Positions 1 to 9,122 are shown, counted from the stretch's first letter. The stretch is DNA of 64,000 bases from Aeromicrobium choanae (GCF_900167475.1 NZ_LT796768.1:1798001-1862000), one strand, 5' to 3'. Numbers and translations: made by a program. The notes: generated by a model from the sequence alone, not told the origin.

Positions 1-44
1 GCCCGAAGCGTGGCGCGAGGGCGTACCGGCTGGTGTCCGGTGCC

Positions 45-50
45 TAGAAT
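45..50 (+). promoter_or_regulatory. Possible -10 box upstream of the HelD-family gene
   Basis: A TAGAAT hexamer lies about 33 bases before the ATG of the first gene, fitting the TANNNT pattern of actinobacterial housekeeping -10 elements. No clear -35 is seen and the window starts too close to judge further. This is inferred from position only. Confidence 0.3.
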
Positions 51-82
51 GGAGAGTTCCCCCACGCCACCGAAGGACGTCG

Positions 83-2170
83 ATGAGCAAGCCCTCGCCC
101 GATGAACGCGAGCTCCAGCACGAGCAGGCGTATGTCGACACGGTCTACGAACGACTGGAGGAGTCCACCAAGGTGGCCAAGTCGCTCGTCGCCGAGGGGC
201 TGGCACGCGGGCACATCGGCCACGAGGGCGGACTCGTCGAGCGCGACGCGATGGTCTACCAGGCCTCGCGCCGGCTGAGCGCCCTGCACGCCGCGCACGA
301 CGGGCTGGTGTTCGGCCGCCTCGACCTCGGCACGGGCGACGCCCGCTACATCGGCCGCATCGGGGTGCGCGACGAGGATCGCGAGATCATCCTCATCGAC
401 TGGCGCGCTCCCGCCGCCGCCGTGTTCTACCAGGCCACCGCCCAGGACCCGGCCGGCGTCGTGCGTCGTCGGGTGCTGCGCTGCCGCGGCGACCGCGTGA
501 TCGGCATCGAGGACGAGCTGCTCGACGCCGACGCGGCCCCGGACGACATGGTCGTGATCGGCGAGGGCGCCCTGCTGGCGAGCCTGAGCCGGGCCCGCGA
601 CAGCTCGATGCACTCGGTCGTCGCCACGATCCAGAAGGAGCAGGACGAGGCCATCCGCGCCCCCGCGCGCGGCGCCACGATCATCGGTGGTGGCCCCGGC
701 ACGGGCAAGACCGTCGTCGCGCTGCACCGCGCCGCCTACCTGCTCTACACCGACCGGCGTCGCTTCGAGTCCGGCGGCGTGCTCGTCGTCGGCCCGTCGG
801 GCGTCTTCATGAACTACATCGAGCGGGTGCTGCCCAGCCTCGGCGAGACCAGCGTGGTGCTGCGCTCGATCGGCGAGGTCGTCGACGGCATCCGCGCCAC
901 GCAGCACGCCGTGCCCGAGGCCGCCGCCCTGCTCGGCTCGGCCCACATGGCCAAGGCGCTGGCCCGCATCGCCAAGTCCCCGCAGCCGGGGACGCCGAAC
1001 CGGTTCGACCTGTTCTACCGCGACGACCGGCTCGTGCTCGAGGCGTCCGACCTGGCCCGGCTCCGGCGCAAGGTGCTGTCGAACGGCCTGCCCAACACCA
1101 CGCTCGCGGTCGTGCGCGAGGAGCTCGTGAAGGCGCTCTGGGAGCGCGTCACCGGCGACCGCGGCCTCGACCGCGGCGAGGAGGCGTTCGCCGACCAGCT
1201 CGACGGCGACCTCTCGTTCGAGACCTTCGTCGACGCGTGGTGGCCCGAGCTCGACCCGGTCGAGGTCTGGCGCACCGTCCCGTCCCGCCTCGGCGAGGTG
1301 GCCTCCGACCTGTTCACGTCGTTCGAGCAGCAGGTGCTGCGCCGCGAGTGGGCCGACCAGCCCACGATCGAGGACATCCCGCTCATCGACGAGCTGCGGC
1401 ACCTCCTGGGCGAGGCGCCGGTCCGCACCGAGGACGACTGGGCCACGCCCAAGCAGATGATGAGCTTCGAGGAGCGTGAGCGCGAGGACCGGGTGCACGC
1501 CACCGGCAGCATCGAGGACGAGGGCTACGCGCACGTGCTCGTCGACGAGGCGCAGGACCTCTCGCCGATGCAGTGGCGGATGCTCGGCCGTCGCGGTCGC
1601 ACCGCCAGCTGGACGATCGTCGGCGACGAGGCCCAGTCCTCCTGGCCCGTCCCGGCCGAGTCGGCCGCGGCGCGCGACGAGGCGCTCGGCACGATGCCCG
1701 TGCACCGCTTCCGGCTCTCCACGAACTACCGCAACTCCGCCGAGATCTACGAGTTCGCCGCGCGGGTGGCGCGCCAGGCGATCGCCAGTCCCGACCTCGC
1801 CGAGGCCGTGCGGCGCACCGGCGTCGACCCGCGCCACGAGGTCGTCGAGGGCGGACGGCTGCTCGACCGTGCCGTCGCCGAGGCCACCGAGATGCTGGCC
1901 CAGGTGGAGGGCACGGTCGCCGTGGTGGCCCCCGCGAGCCGGCTCGCCGGGCTGGCCGAGGCCATGCCGAAGGACGAGCGGCTGCGCGTGCTCGACCCGC
2001 TCGACACCAAGGGACTCGAGTTCGACGGCGTCGTCCTCGTGGACGCCGACGGGGTCGTGGGCGAGTCCGCCGCGGGCTGGCGCACGCTCTACGTCGTGCT
2101 CACCCGGGCGACGCAGCGACTCGTCACCGTCGGCACGAGTCGTTCCTGGCTCGATAGGGTCGACGTGTGA
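83..2170 (+). CDS. HelD/HelR-family RNA polymerase-associated motor ATPase (UvrD-like helicase fold)
   Basis: The 695-aa protein has a Walker A motif GGPGTGKT at about residues 203-210 and a UvrD-type Walker B, VDEAQD, near residue 487. The N-terminal 100 residues are charged and helical (ERELQHEQ onward), as in the coiled-coil secondary-channel arm of HelD. C-terminal motifs LSTNYRN and LTRATQRL are superfamily-1 helicase signatures. Family members pull stalled or rifampicin-bound RNA polymerase off DNA rather than unwinding it. The length suits the shorter actinobacterial class. The ATG follows a short untranslated region, and the stop overlaps the next start by four bases, implying translational coupling. 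A role in rifamycin tolerance is possible but not shown by the sequence. Confidence 0.85.
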   Translation: MSKPSPDERELQHEQAYVDTVYERLEESTKVAKSLVAEGLARGHIGHEGGLVERDAMVYQASRRLSALHAAHDGLVFGRLDLGTGDARYIGRIGVRDEDREIILIDWRAPAAAVFYQATAQDPAGVVRRRVLRCRGDRVIGIEDELLDADAAPDDMVVIGEGALLASLSRARDSSMHSVVATIQKEQDEAIRAPARGATIIGGGPGTGKTVVALHRAAYLLYTDRRRFESGGVLVVGPSGVFMNYIERVLPSLGETSVVLRSIGEVVDGIRATQHAVPEAAALLGSAHMAKALARIAKSPQPGTPNRFDLFYRDDRLVLEASDLARLRRKVLSNGLPNTTLAVVREELVKALWERVTGDRGLDRGEEAFADQLDGDLSFETFVDAWWPELDPVEVWRTVPSRLGEVASDLFTSFEQQVLRREWADQPTIEDIPLIDELRHLLGEAPVRTEDDWATPKQMMSFEEREREDRVHATGSIEDEGYAHVLVDEAQDLSPMQWRMLGRRGRTASWTIVGDEAQSSWPVPAESAAARDEALGTMPVHRFRLSTNYRNSAEIYEFAARVARQAIASPDLAEAVRRTGVDPRHEVVEGGRLLDRAVAEATEMLAQVEGTVAVVAPASRLAGLAEAMPKDERLRVLDPLDTKGLEFDGVVLVDADGVVGESAAGWRTLYVVLTRATQRLVTVGTSRSWLDRVDV

Positions 2171-3684
2171 GACGACTCCCTGCCGCGATCGGCCTCGTGC
2201 TGGTCGGGTTGGCCGTCGCGGTGCCCGTCGCCGCGACCACGTTCGTCGACACCGAGCGCACCGTCACGATCGGCGCCCACAACGCCACCGCGCGGCCCAC
2301 GTTCGACGGGCACGTCACGATCGTGGCGGGGCCGCTGCTGCCCGAGCTGCGCATGCCGTCGGACGCGCTGCTGGGCATCGGGGCCGAGGTCGTCCTGCGC
2401 GACAGCCCCGACACCGACCTCGAGCGGGTGCTCGCCCAGGACGCGGCGATCGCCAGCCAGCCCGAGGGCGAGATCGCGGCGATGACCTCCGAGATCACGG
2501 AGATGGGTCTCGCGGCGCTGCAGCGCGGCCTGGCCGCCGGCGTCATCGCGATGGTCGTGGTCGGCGTCGGCTGGTGGGCGGTCGGCCCGCGCCGGCGGCG
2601 CGAGCTGCGCGAGCAGTGGCCGCCCGAGCCGCGCACGGCGCTCGTCGGCGGCGTGCTCGCCGTCGTGGTGCTGGGCGCCGTGATGGCCTACGCCCCCGAC
2701 CCCGGCACCAAGCGCGAGGTCGCGTGGGTGCCGCTGCGCCAGGAGTTCCCCGAGCTGCCCGACGAGCCGCGGCTCGCGCAGGTGGAGATCTCGCGCGGCG
2801 CGGCCACCGCCACCAGCAAGGCCATCGTGCAGGGCGCCCTCGACACGTACGAGGAGTCGCTGGAGTTCTACACGGCGCTGGCCGAGAAGACCAAGGGCGT
2901 CCCGGTGCGCGCGCCGGAGGACGGCCAGACCACCGCGCTGGTCGTCACCGACCGCCACAACAACGTGGGCATGGACCCCGTCGCTCGCGAGGTGGCTCGC
3001 GCCGCCGACGCGTCGTTCGTGCTGGACCTCGGCGACGACACCTCGAACGGTGCCTCGTGGGAGGCGTTCAGCATCAAGTCGCTGCGCGAGACCTTCGAGG
3101 ACCTGCCGATCGTCGCGGTCGCGGGCAACCACGACACCGGCCGCTTCATCCAGCGCGAGATGGAGCGCAACGACTTCACCGTGCTCGACGGCGAGCCCAC
3201 CGAGATCGAGGGCGTGCGCATGCTCGGCGAGAGCGACCCGCGCAGCTCGGGCCTCACGGCCGGCTACAACGGCAACGAGGGCGACAACATCGCCGCCATC
3301 GCCGACCAGAGCGAGGCGCTCGCCGAGGCGGCGTGCGAGGACGGCGAGGTCAGCCTTCTGGCCACGCACAGCGCGGCCTCGGCCAAGCAGGCCGTGGCGC
3401 AGGGCTGCGTCGACCTCGCGATCAGCGGGCACCTGCACCGCCAGGTGGGGCCCACCAGCACCGAGGGGTCGAACGGCACCTCCACGGAGGTCTCGATCGG
3501 CTCCACCGGCGGCGCCGTCTACGCCTTCGCGCTCGGCACCAAGCTGCGCCGGGACGCCCAGGTGGCCGTGCTGACCTTCGAGGCCGGCCGGGTGGTGGGC
3601 CTGCAGATCGTCACCTTCAAGCCCGGGAGCGTCATCGAGGTCGGCGACTACACGACCCTGCCCGTCCCGCCGGCCGCCGACTGA
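2167..3684 (+). CDS. Membrane-anchored calcineurin-like metallophosphoesterase
   Basis: This 505-aa protein starts at a GTG overlapping the HelD stop (GTGA). It has an N-terminal hydrophobic segment (residues about 5-25) and two more near 118-137 and 160-180. The C-terminal half carries the metallophosphoesterase set: TDRHNN (D-x-H) near 262, GDD near 290, GNHD near 320, THS near 399 and GHLH near 421. The catalytic domain follows the last membrane segment; whether it faces outside depends on topology, with three segments favouring an external domain. The substrate is unknown. Coupling to HelD suggests coexpression, but no shared pathway is evident. Confidence 0.8.
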   Translation: MRRLPAAIGLVLVGLAVAVPVAATTFVDTERTVTIGAHNATARPTFDGHVTIVAGPLLPELRMPSDALLGIGAEVVLRDSPDTDLERVLAQDAAIASQPEGEIAAMTSEITEMGLAALQRGLAAGVIAMVVVGVGWWAVGPRRRRELREQWPPEPRTALVGGVLAVVVLGAVMAYAPDPGTKREVAWVPLRQEFPELPDEPRLAQVEISRGAATATSKAIVQGALDTYEESLEFYTALAEKTKGVPVRAPEDGQTTALVVTDRHNNVGMDPVAREVARAADASFVLDLGDDTSNGASWEAFSIKSLRETFEDLPIVAVAGNHDTGRFIQREMERNDFTVLDGEPTEIEGVRMLGESDPRSSGLTAGYNGNEGDNIAAIADQSEALAEAACEDGEVSLLATHSAASAKQAVAQGCVDLAISGHLHRQVGPTSTEGSNGTSTEVSIGSTGGAVYAFALGTKLRRDAQVAVLTFEAGRVVGLQIVTFKPGSVIEVGDYTTLPVPPAAD

Positions 3685-3700
3685 CCGCTACGCTGTGCGC

Positions 3701-3736
3701 ATGTCGACGACCAGCACCTGGTGGCCCCTCCGCTGA
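3701..3736 (+). CDS. trpL: Trp-rich leader peptide MSTTSTWWPLR (trpL-like)
   Basis: An 11-codon frame starts 17 bases after the preceding stop and contains two consecutive TGG tryptophan codons before its TGA. It lies just upstream of an anthranilate synthase gene, followed by a perfect GC-rich hairpin. This is the architecture of ribosome-mediated transcription attenuation: stalling at the Trp codons when charged tRNA-Trp is scarce would disfavour the terminator. A tandem Trp pair in so short an open frame at this location is unlikely by chance. The regulatory mechanism is inferred by analogy with known trp leaders. Confidence 0.8.
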   Translation: MSTTSTWWPLR

Positions 3737-3757
3737 GGAGGACTGTCGACGTACCCA

Positions 3758-3787
3758 CGCCCAGACCCCCACATGGCGGTCTGGGCG
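3758..3787 (+). terminator. Attenuator hairpin of the trp leader
   Basis: A perfect 10-bp stem (CGCCCAGACC pairing with GGTCTGGGCG) with a 10-base loop begins 21 bases after the leader-peptide stop and ends about 31 bases before the anthranilate synthase ATG. Only a weak T-containing run (TTGCTCGTC) follows, so termination might be inefficient or factor-assisted. A smaller hairpin (CCTCC/GGAGG, 3727-3741) overlaps the end of the leader peptide and could be the pause or competing structure. Confidence 0.7.
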
Positions 3788-3818
3788 TTGCTCGTCCGAC
3801 CGCGGGAAGAAGACCACG

Positions 3819-5690
3819 ATGACGCAAGACCTCCTCGACGACGTGCTGGCCCAGCCCGCGTTCGCGCTGATCCGCGGGCGCGAGGCCGACCGGGTCGCGC
3901 TCATCGGCGGCCCCCGGTCCGACATCGAGCGGCTCGCGGACATCCCGCTGGCCGACGGCCCCGGCCCCGCGTGGGACCACCTCGTGCTCGTGCCGTTCGC
4001 GCAGGTCGCCGAGCGCGGCTTCGAGGCGCACCAGGACGGCACACCCCTCTCGGTGATCGAGGCACGCTCGAACCACGACGTCGCCCTCGCGGATCTGCTC
4101 GAGGTCCTGCCCGACGGCCCGATCGACCTCGCCGACCGCGGCGGCTTCGAGACCTCCGACGAGGACTACGCGGCCATGGTGCGCCGCATCATCGACGACG
4201 AGATCGGCCAGGGCGAGGGTGCGAACCTCGTCATCGGCCGCCGCTACCGCGCCACGGTCGCCGACTGGGACCACACGAAGGCGCTCACCGTGTTCCGCCG
4301 CCTGCTGGAGCGCGAGCGCGGTGCCTTCTGGACCTTCTGCATCTTCACCGGCGACCGCTACCTGATCGGGGCGAGCCCCGAGCGGCACGTCAGCCTCGAC
4401 GACGGCCAGCTGCGGATGAACCCGATCAGCGGCACGTTCCGGATGCGGGGCCTCGAGACCCACGCCGACCGCAAGCGCGAGCTGCTCAAGTTCCTCTCCG
4501 ACGAGAAGGAGATCTACGAGCTCTTCATGGTCGTGGACGAGGAGCTGAAGATGATGTGCGACCTGTGCCACGAGGGTGGCCTGGTCCTCGGTCCGTACCT
4601 CAAGCCGATGAGCCACCTCGTGCACACCGAGTACCTGTTGGCCGGCCGCACCGACCGAGACCCGCGCGAGATCCTGCGCGACTCGATGTTCGCCGCCACG
4701 GTGACGGGCAGCCCGGTGGAGAACGCCTGCCGGCTGATCAAGCAGTACGAGCGCCAGGGCCGGGGCTACTACGCCAGCGTGGCGGCGCTCGTCGGCCGCG
4801 ACGAGAACGGCACGCCGCGCCTCGACGCGCCGATCCTCATCCGCACGGCCGACGTCGACCTCGACGGCAACCTCACGGTCACGGCCGGGGCCACGCTCGT
4901 GCGCGACTCCGACGCCGAGTACGAGACGAACGAGACGTGGGCGAAGGCGTCGGGCGTGCTCAGCGCGTTCGGCCTGGTCGCGGCCGCCCCCGAGCCGGTG
5001 GAGGGCTTCGACGCGTTCACCCGCGAGGACGACGTGCTCATCGCGCTCGGCTCACGCAACCAGCGACTGAGCCAGTTCTGGCTGAGCGACCAGTCCGGCA
5101 CCCGCCCCACGCCCACGCTGGAGGGCAAGCGCGTGATCGTGCTCGACGGCGAGGACGACTTCGTCAACATGCTGTCGCACGTCTTCGGCGTGATGGGCAT
5201 GACCACCGACGTGATCCGCCACGACGAGTGGACCGAGACGGCGCTCGACGGCCACGACCTCGTCGTGGTCGGCCCGGGCCCGGGCGATCCGCGCGACGGC
5301 GACGACGCGAAGATCGCCGTCCTGCGCGGGGCGACGCGCCGGCTGCTCGACCGCGGCCAGCCGTTCCTGGCGATCTGCCTGGGCCACCAGACGCTGTGCC
5401 ACGAGCTCGGCCTCGACCTGGGCTACAAGGACATCGTCTTCCAGGGCACCCAGAGCGCGCTGCCCGTGCTGGATCGCACCGAGACCGTGGGCTTCTACAA
5501 CACCTTCGTCGGCCGGGTCCCGGAGTCGGGCCTGCCCGAGGGCGTGACGGTGCAGACGGACCCGGCCACCGGTGACATCCACCTGGTGGCCGGCCCGCAC
5601 TACCGCGGGATCCAGTTCCACGCCGAGTCGGTGCTCACCCAGAACGGCTACGCCATCCTGCGCGATCTCACCGAGGCGCTGCTGGGCTGA
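3819..5690 (+). CDS. trpEG: Fused anthranilate synthase, TrpE and TrpG domains in one chain
   Basis: The 623-aa protein joins an N-terminal chorismate-utilising domain (about 1-420, with IGASPERHV and PISGTFRMRG motifs) to a C-terminal class I glutamine amidotransferase with nucleophile Cys520 (ICLGHQ) and triad His601/Glu603 (FHAES). It converts chorismate and glutamine to anthranilate, the first step of tryptophan synthesis. The single-chain form resembles PhzE-like enzymes, which make a related aminated isochorismate, but the tryptophan leader peptide upstream argues for tryptophan biosynthesis. I chose the ATG after a GGGAAGAAG ribosome binding site; the frame stays open far upstream, but there it overlaps other genes and the leader. 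Confidence 0.88.
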   Translation: MTQDLLDDVLAQPAFALIRGREADRVALIGGPRSDIERLADIPLADGPGPAWDHLVLVPFAQVAERGFEAHQDGTPLSVIEARSNHDVALADLLEVLPDGPIDLADRGGFETSDEDYAAMVRRIIDDEIGQGEGANLVIGRRYRATVADWDHTKALTVFRRLLERERGAFWTFCIFTGDRYLIGASPERHVSLDDGQLRMNPISGTFRMRGLETHADRKRELLKFLSDEKEIYELFMVVDEELKMMCDLCHEGGLVLGPYLKPMSHLVHTEYLLAGRTDRDPREILRDSMFAATVTGSPVENACRLIKQYERQGRGYYASVAALVGRDENGTPRLDAPILIRTADVDLDGNLTVTAGATLVRDSDAEYETNETWAKASGVLSAFGLVAAAPEPVEGFDAFTREDDVLIALGSRNQRLSQFWLSDQSGTRPTPTLEGKRVIVLDGEDDFVNMLSHVFGVMGMTTDVIRHDEWTETALDGHDLVVVGPGPGDPRDGDDAKIAVLRGATRRLLDRGQPFLAICLGHQTLCHELGLDLGYKDIVFQGTQSALPVLDRTETVGFYNTFVGRVPESGLPEGVTVQTDPATGDIHLVAGPHYRGIQFHAESVLTQNGYAILRDLTEALLG

Positions 5691-5697
5691 GCGATGC

Positions 5698-6513
5698 TCA
5701 GAGCGCGGCGTCCGTGGCCGCCGCGCCCCGCCGCTCGCGCACCCTGACGATCGCCTCGGCGATGCCGTACAGCACGACCATCGGCGTGGCGAGCAACGCC
5801 ATCGTGACCGGGTCGACCGTGGGTGTGGCGATTCCGGCGAACGCGAAGATGCCGGTGATGATCCACGGCCGGGCATGCACGAGCTGCGGCCCGCTGACCA
5901 TGCCGAGGCGGTGCAGCATCACGATGACGACCGGCAGCTGCGCAGCGACGGCGAACACCAGCATGATGCGCAGGGAGAAGTCCAGGTAGTCCGCGCCGGT
6001 GAGCAGGGACTCGGCGTTCTGGGGGACGAAGCCGACGAGGAACTCGATCGCACGCGGGAGGATCAGGTAGCCGAACCACGCACCGGCGAGGAACAGAGGC
6101 GCGCAGATGGCGCTGAGCGTGAGCGCCGCGCGCTTCTCGCCGTGGTGCAGCGCGGGCACGACGTAGGCCCAGATCTGCCAGATCCACCACGGGCTGGACA
6201 GCACGAACCCTGCGACGAGCGACACCTTCAGCTGGAACTGGAACGCGCCGCCGATCCCGGTGAAGACGAGGCTGGTGTCGATGCCCTGCTCGGCGAGAAC
6301 GGGCTTGACATCTGAGTAGGGGGCCACGAGCCAGGTGAAGATCGGCTCGTAGGCGAGCCATGCCACGACGGTTCCCAGGGCCATCGCGATGACGGCTCTG
6401 ACCGAGCGGCGGCGCAGCTCGCGCAGGTGGTCGGTGAACGTCATCGCCGCGCTGGGCCGCTCCGCGGCCGTGCGGCGTCGAAGCCTGACCCGGAACGTGC
6501 CGACGGCGGACAA
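5698..6513 (-). CDS. tatC: Sec-independent protein translocase TatC
   Basis: A 271-aa polytopic protein with six predicted hydrophobic segments. It begins, after a basic stretch, with the conserved FTDHLRELRRR cytoplasmic motif near residues 25-36 that forms part of the twin-arginine signal receptor. TatC recognises RR signal peptides of folded proteins and forms the core translocase with TatA/TatB. It lies four bases downstream of tatA on the same strand, so the two are almost certainly cotranscribed. A Tat-dependent amine oxidase is encoded about 1 kb away. Confidence 0.95.
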   Translation of the reverse strand: MSAVGTFRVRLRRRTAAERPSAAMTFTDHLRELRRRSVRAVIAMALGTVVAWLAYEPIFTWLVAPYSDVKPVLAEQGIDTSLVFTGIGGAFQFQLKVSLVAGFVLSSPWWIWQIWAYVVPALHHGEKRAALTLSAICAPLFLAGAWFGYLILPRAIEFLVGFVPQNAESLLTGADYLDFSLRIMLVFAVAAQLPVVIVMLHRLGMVSGPQLVHARPWIITGIFAFAGIATPTVDPVTMALLATPMVVLYGIAEAIVRVRERRGAAATDAAL

Positions 6514-6517
6514 GGTT

Positions 6518-6751
6518 TCAGGAACGCAGGGTGGTCGGTTCGGCGACCACCTCGGTCGCGAGCGGATCGACGTCCGATGTCGACCGGGAGTCGGACTTCG
6601 CCGTCAGCTCGTCCGGCTCGGTGACCTCGGACTTGAAGATGCGCAGGGCCTGTCCGGTGCCGCGGGCCAGCTCGGGCAGCTTGCGGCCGCCGAAGAGCAG
6701 GACCACGACGCCGACGATGATGAGCAGTTCGGTGGGGCCGAGGTGAGGCAT
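6518..6751 (-). CDS. tatA: Twin-arginine translocase pore subunit TatA
   Basis: 77 aa: one N-terminal transmembrane helix (ELLIIVGVVVLLFGGRKLPEL), the conserved FGGRKLPELARGTG hinge and amphipathic helix, then an acidic/serine-rich tail. Length and order match TatA. It precedes tatC by four bases. A TatA/B-type protein is encoded divergently 149 bases away; the shared intergenic region should hold both promoters. Confidence 0.95.
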   Translation of the reverse strand: MPHLGPTELLIIVGVVVLLFGGRKLPELARGTGQALRIFKSEVTEPDELTAKSDSRSTSDVDPLATEVVAEPTTLRS

Positions 6752-6900
6752 GGATTCTCCATCCGTGGTGGGTGTTCCCTAGCCACGCTAACCAGCACCT
6801 CGGGCGGGGGGTTTCGATGCCGCGACAATCGCGTGAAACCTGTGTTTCCCGCCCACATCGGCCTTGCGGAGGGCGTAGCGGACCGTGTTAGCGTCACCGC

Positions 6901-7134
6901 ATGTTCGGACTCGGCCCCCTGGAGCTCGCGTTGCTCGCCTTCGTGGCTCTCGTGGTCTTCGGCCCGGAGCGGCTGCCGCACATGGCCCGCACGGCCGGCC
7001 GAACGATCCGTGACCTCCGTGAGCACTCGCAGCGGCTGCGCAACGACTTGGAATCCCAGATCGACCTGGACCTGAAGGCCGATCTCGACCTCGACGAGTA
7101 CTTCTCCACCGACGAGGACGCCCAGCGCCGCTGA
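6901..7134 (+). CDS. tatB: TatB-like twin-arginine translocase subunit
   Basis: A 77-aa single-pass protein starting MFGLGPLELALLAFVALVVF, then GPERLPHMARTAGRTI and a charged helix rich in Asp/Leu. The N-terminal FGLGPLE and the GPERLP hinge are typical of TatB rather than TatA, though it is shorter than many TatB proteins. It is divergent from tatA-tatC, giving a complete A/B/C set within 1.5 kb. It could also be a second TatA-like subunit; the two are hard to separate by length alone. Confidence 0.8.
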   Translation: MFGLGPLELALLAFVALVVFGPERLPHMARTAGRTIRDLREHSQRLRNDLESQIDLDLKADLDLDEYFSTDEDAQRR

Positions 7135-7488
7135 CCGTCCTGTCGCACGGTCCCGCAGGGTCGCGGTCACGGCCCGGTCTCCCCGCCATGTGACGACGCG
7201 TCGTCGCAGTCCCTGGCCGATCCCGGTGCCTCGTCCTGCATGACGTCGGTGTTTCAGCGGTGGATTGGCGCGCGACGGACGCCGAGCGACCACCGTCGCG
7301 AACTTTTACTGCAATCCGAGTGAATCTCGTGTCTCGGGTCCAGCCATCACCGGGTAAGTAAGTGTTTACCCGCGCGGTATCCGGGAGTGCCGCGACTGAA
7401 ACTGCCCCTTCATAACTTCCTTCTCGTCCCGTGGTTGATCTCGGACGACCACTCGCGCAGTCAAAGACCTCGGTCCAGGAGGAAACAG
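7135..7488. other. Intergenic region between tatB and the amine oxidase operon
   Basis: About 350 bases without a convincing gene. The first half holds short GC-rich inverted segments after tatB. The second half is less GC-rich and contains the 22-base palindrome annotated separately, which probably marks the promoter and operator of the downstream amine oxidase-RidA pair. Confidence 0.6.
7351..7372. promoter_or_regulatory. Perfect palindrome CGGGTAA-N8-TTACCCG, likely operator
   Basis: Two 7-base arms, exactly complementary, flank an AT-rich 8-base centre (GTAAGTGT), about 117 bases before the amine oxidase ATG. Its size and symmetry suit a dimeric TetR- or GntR-type repressor. No regulator gene is adjacent, so the factor is unknown. 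Confidence 0.5.
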
Positions 7489-9081
7489 ATGCAACAGACA
7501 CGGAGAGACTTTCTCCAGAAGGTAGGCGTCGCCGGTGGCGCCGGAGTCATGCTCCACACGATGGGCTCGCTGGGCATGACCTCGGCGGCCCACGCCGACA
7601 CCCCGCCGTTCAACCCGCTCAAGCCCGGTTCGCTGGGACGCCATGGTCGTAAGAGCGTCGTGATCCTCGGCGCTGGCGTCGCGGGCCTCACCGCCGCGTA
7701 CGAACTGCTCAAGGGCGGCTATGACGTCACGATCCTGGAGGCCAACGAGCGGCCCGGCGGCCGCGCCTGGACCGTCCAGGGTGGCGACAGGGCGACCGAC
7801 ACCGTGGGTCAGACCCAGCGCGCCGGATTCAGCCGGGGCCAGTGGATGAACGCGGGTGCGGGGCGTCTGCCCCAGCACCACATCACGGTCGACTACTGCC
7901 GCGAACTGGGGGTCGAGCTCGAGACGTTCGTCAACCAGAACGCCCACGGCTACCTGTGGCGCTCGGGGGATCACAGGTTGTCGGGCCAGGCGATCCGGCA
8001 CCGCGAGGCCAAGGCCGACACGTACGGCTACGTGGCCGAGCTGCTGGCCAAGGCGACCGACCAGGGTGCGCTCGACCAGTACGTGACGACCGAGGACAAG
8101 GAACGCATCATCTCCTTCGCCCGCAGCTTCGGATCGATCGGCCCCAAGGTGCCCGGCGACCCGGCCGCGAGCTTCAAGTACACCGGCAGCGGCCGCCGTG
8201 GCTACTCGGTCGAGCCCGGTGTCACCGCCGGTACGCCGACCGCTCCGTTCAGTCTCTCCGACGTGTTCGCCAGCGGCATCGGCAACTACTTCTCCTTCGA
8301 GAGCGGCTGGGACCAGGCGATGCAGATGCTCCACCCGAAGGGTGGCATGCAGGCGATCTCCGAGGCGTTCGTCCGTGCCATCGGCCGGCAGCGGGTCAAG
8401 TTCGGCGCGCTGGCCACCTCGCTCCAGAACACGGCCAAGGGCGTCGAGGTCGTCTACCAGCAGGGTCACCTCAAGCGCAAGATCGAGGCTGACTTCGCGA
8501 TCTGCACCGTCCCGCCACAGGTCGCCGCGAAGATCCCCAGCAACCTGCCGACCGAGGTCATCACCGCGCTCCAGGCGCCGACGGTCACGAACGCGGGCAA
8601 GATCGGCATCGAGTACTCCCGCCGGTGGTGGGAGCTCGACCACAAGATCTACGGCGGCATCACCAACGCGAACAACGAGCTCGCGAACATGTGGTACCCG
8701 AGCGGGGGCTTCCACAGCAAGCGCGGCGTGATGGTCGGCTACTACAACACCGGCTCGAGCGCCAACACCTACGGAGCGCTCACGCCGAAGCAGCGGTTGG
8801 CCAAGGCGCTCGAGCAGGGCGCTGAGATCCACGGCGAGGCCTACAAGCAGAACGTCTCCTCGGCCTTCAGCGTCAACTGGGCGACCGTCAAGCACATCGA
8901 AGGTGCCTGGGTCGGCTGGCGGTCGCGCACCGACGGCAACTACGACCGCCTGGTCGCTCCGACGAAGAACGTCTACTTCGCCGGTGACTGGCTCTCCCAC
9001 ACGATCGCCTGGCAGCACGGCGGCATCGTGTCGGCGCGCGAGGTCGTCGAGCAGATCCACCAGCGGGTCACGTCCCGATGA
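7489..9081 (+). CDS. Tat-exported flavin-dependent amine oxidase
   Basis: A 530-aa flavoprotein of the monoamine/L-amino-acid oxidase family. The N-terminus carries a twin-arginine signal (T4-R-R-D-F-L-Q), a hydrophobic stretch and an AHA-D cleavage site near residue 36. A Rossmann GAGVAG follows at 61-66 and an NERPGGRAWT FAD motif thereafter; the C-terminal FAGDWLSHTIAWQHGGI is the family's second FAD motif. It should oxidise amines or amino acids to imines with peroxide formation outside the membrane. The ATG after GGAGGAAACAG was chosen because it places the RR motif at the correct position; the open frame upstream lacks signal features. It overlaps the RidA frame and sits next to tat genes. 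Confidence 0.88.
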   Translation: MQQTRRDFLQKVGVAGGAGVMLHTMGSLGMTSAAHADTPPFNPLKPGSLGRHGRKSVVILGAGVAGLTAAYELLKGGYDVTILEANERPGGRAWTVQGGDRATDTVGQTQRAGFSRGQWMNAGAGRLPQHHITVDYCRELGVELETFVNQNAHGYLWRSGDHRLSGQAIRHREAKADTYGYVAELLAKATDQGALDQYVTTEDKERIISFARSFGSIGPKVPGDPAASFKYTGSGRRGYSVEPGVTAGTPTAPFSLSDVFASGIGNYFSFESGWDQAMQMLHPKGGMQAISEAFVRAIGRQRVKFGALATSLQNTAKGVEVVYQQGHLKRKIEADFAICTVPPQVAAKIPSNLPTEVITALQAPTVTNAGKIGIEYSRRWWELDHKIYGGITNANNELANMWYPSGGFHSKRGVMVGYYNTGSSANTYGALTPKQRLAKALEQGAEIHGEAYKQNVSSAFSVNWATVKHIEGAWVGWRSRTDGNYDRLVAPTKNVYFAGDWLSHTIAWQHGGIVSAREVVEQIHQRVTSR

Positions 9082-9122
9082 CGTCGCCCCGTCCTTTCCA
9101 CTCCACCGTTCAGAGGAGAACC

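Noticed and set aside
1476-3818. A very long plus-strand frame running from inside the HelD gene into the anthranilate synthase
   Set aside because: The upstream 780 codons are Arg/Pro/Ala-rich shadow sequence antiphase to two well-supported genes; the ATG at 3819 with its leader and binding site explains the real start.
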